From assembly GCA_958430865.1 (NCBI GenBank), contig CAUDNR010002124.1:26025-57717 (forward strand): DNA of 31,693 nt, written 5' to 3'. The translations under genes were made by a program, and so were the position numbers. Under the pieces are notes generated by a model that worked only from the letters and a program-made list of their open reading frames with translations, was not told the origin of the DNA and searched no databases. Shown here in pieces: positions 31,618 to 31,693 of this stretch. The DNA comes from Entrophospora sp. SA101 (lineage: Eukaryota; Glomeromycota; Glomeromycetes; Entrophosporales; Entrophosporaceae). How positions within the stretch are numbered: the stretch's first letter is position 1; each line of letters begins with the position of its first letter.

Positions 31618-31693
<76 letters not shown>
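31618..31693. repeat. (ATC)n microsatellite at window edge
   Basis: Mirror of the (GAT)n at 1-76; the sequence ends inside it. Confidence 0.97.

Larger units (their letters stand above)
20626..31693 (-). repeat. Right arm of giant inverted repeat
   Basis: Reverse complement of 1-11068; see the left arm. Differences from a perfect mirror are at 20741 and 20722 only, as far as I could check. The unique flank begins at 20625 and is unrelated to the sequence following the left arm. Confidence 0.97.

Noticed and set aside
1..31693. Linear plasmid or viral-type genome with long terminal inverted repeats
   Set aside because: Content is spliced nuclear genes and transposon debris; there is no polymerase, capsid or packaging gene, and a scaffold gap sits on the axis.
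1..31693. tRNA, rRNA or CRISPR array
   Set aside because: No B-box-like GGTTCRANNCC with a matching acceptor stem was seen, no rRNA-like sequence, and no spaced direct repeats; simple repeats are contiguous.

Overview
The window is very AT-rich eukaryotic nuclear DNA with short GT-AG introns (most 70-120 bp), homopolymer and trinucleotide tracts, Asn/Gln/Asp-rich low-complexity protein segments and many small transposon remnants. Gene types (a secretory kelch protein with a transmembrane segment and a polyQ/Asn tail, an acylation-signal class I methyltransferase, a tyrosine-recombinase relative) and composition suggest an arbuscular mycorrhizal fungus of the Rhizophagus type. That assignment is inference from gene style, not from a marker gene.

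The dominant architecture is a giant inverted repeat. Bases 1-11068 are the reverse complement of 20626-31693 (partner coordinates always sum to 31694, no indels seen). I found only two mismatches, both within 116 bp of the inner edge. Both outer ends are a (GAT)n/(ATC)n microsatellite. The 9557-bp spacer holds a 10-N assembly gap (15828-15837) almost exactly at the centre. The simplest reading is two contigs that share an 11-kb collapsed edge and were scaffolded head to head. A true inverted segmental duplication is possible but must be proven.

Each arm, from the outside in, carries: the microsatellite; a complete four-exon methyltransferase gene with a likely myristoyl/palmitoyl N-terminus; about 7.5 kb of gene-poor DNA full of transposon ends, a 77-bp tandem repeat and low-complexity tracts; a small two-exon gene of unknown function; a 133-bp hAT-like MITE with an 8-bp target duplication; and a decayed tyrosine-recombinase-like gene whose 3' part straddles the arm/spacer edge.

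Left half of the spacer (11069-15827): the natural 3' end of the recombinase, a gene-poor stretch, and a complete five-exon kelch-repeat gene on the minus strand (781 aa: signal peptide, kelch blades, Ser/Thr-rich stalk, one membrane segment, polyQ and acidic Asp/Asn tail). A MITE-like element sits in its third intron. Right half (15838-20625): a pogo-like MITE directly at the gap, other MITE remnants, coiled-coil gene fragments, and a decayed minus-strand gene joined to the truncated recombinase and broken by a second, shorter copy of the hAT-like MITE with its own target duplication. No rRNA, tRNA, CRISPR array or operon was seen. The genes do not form an obvious pathway.
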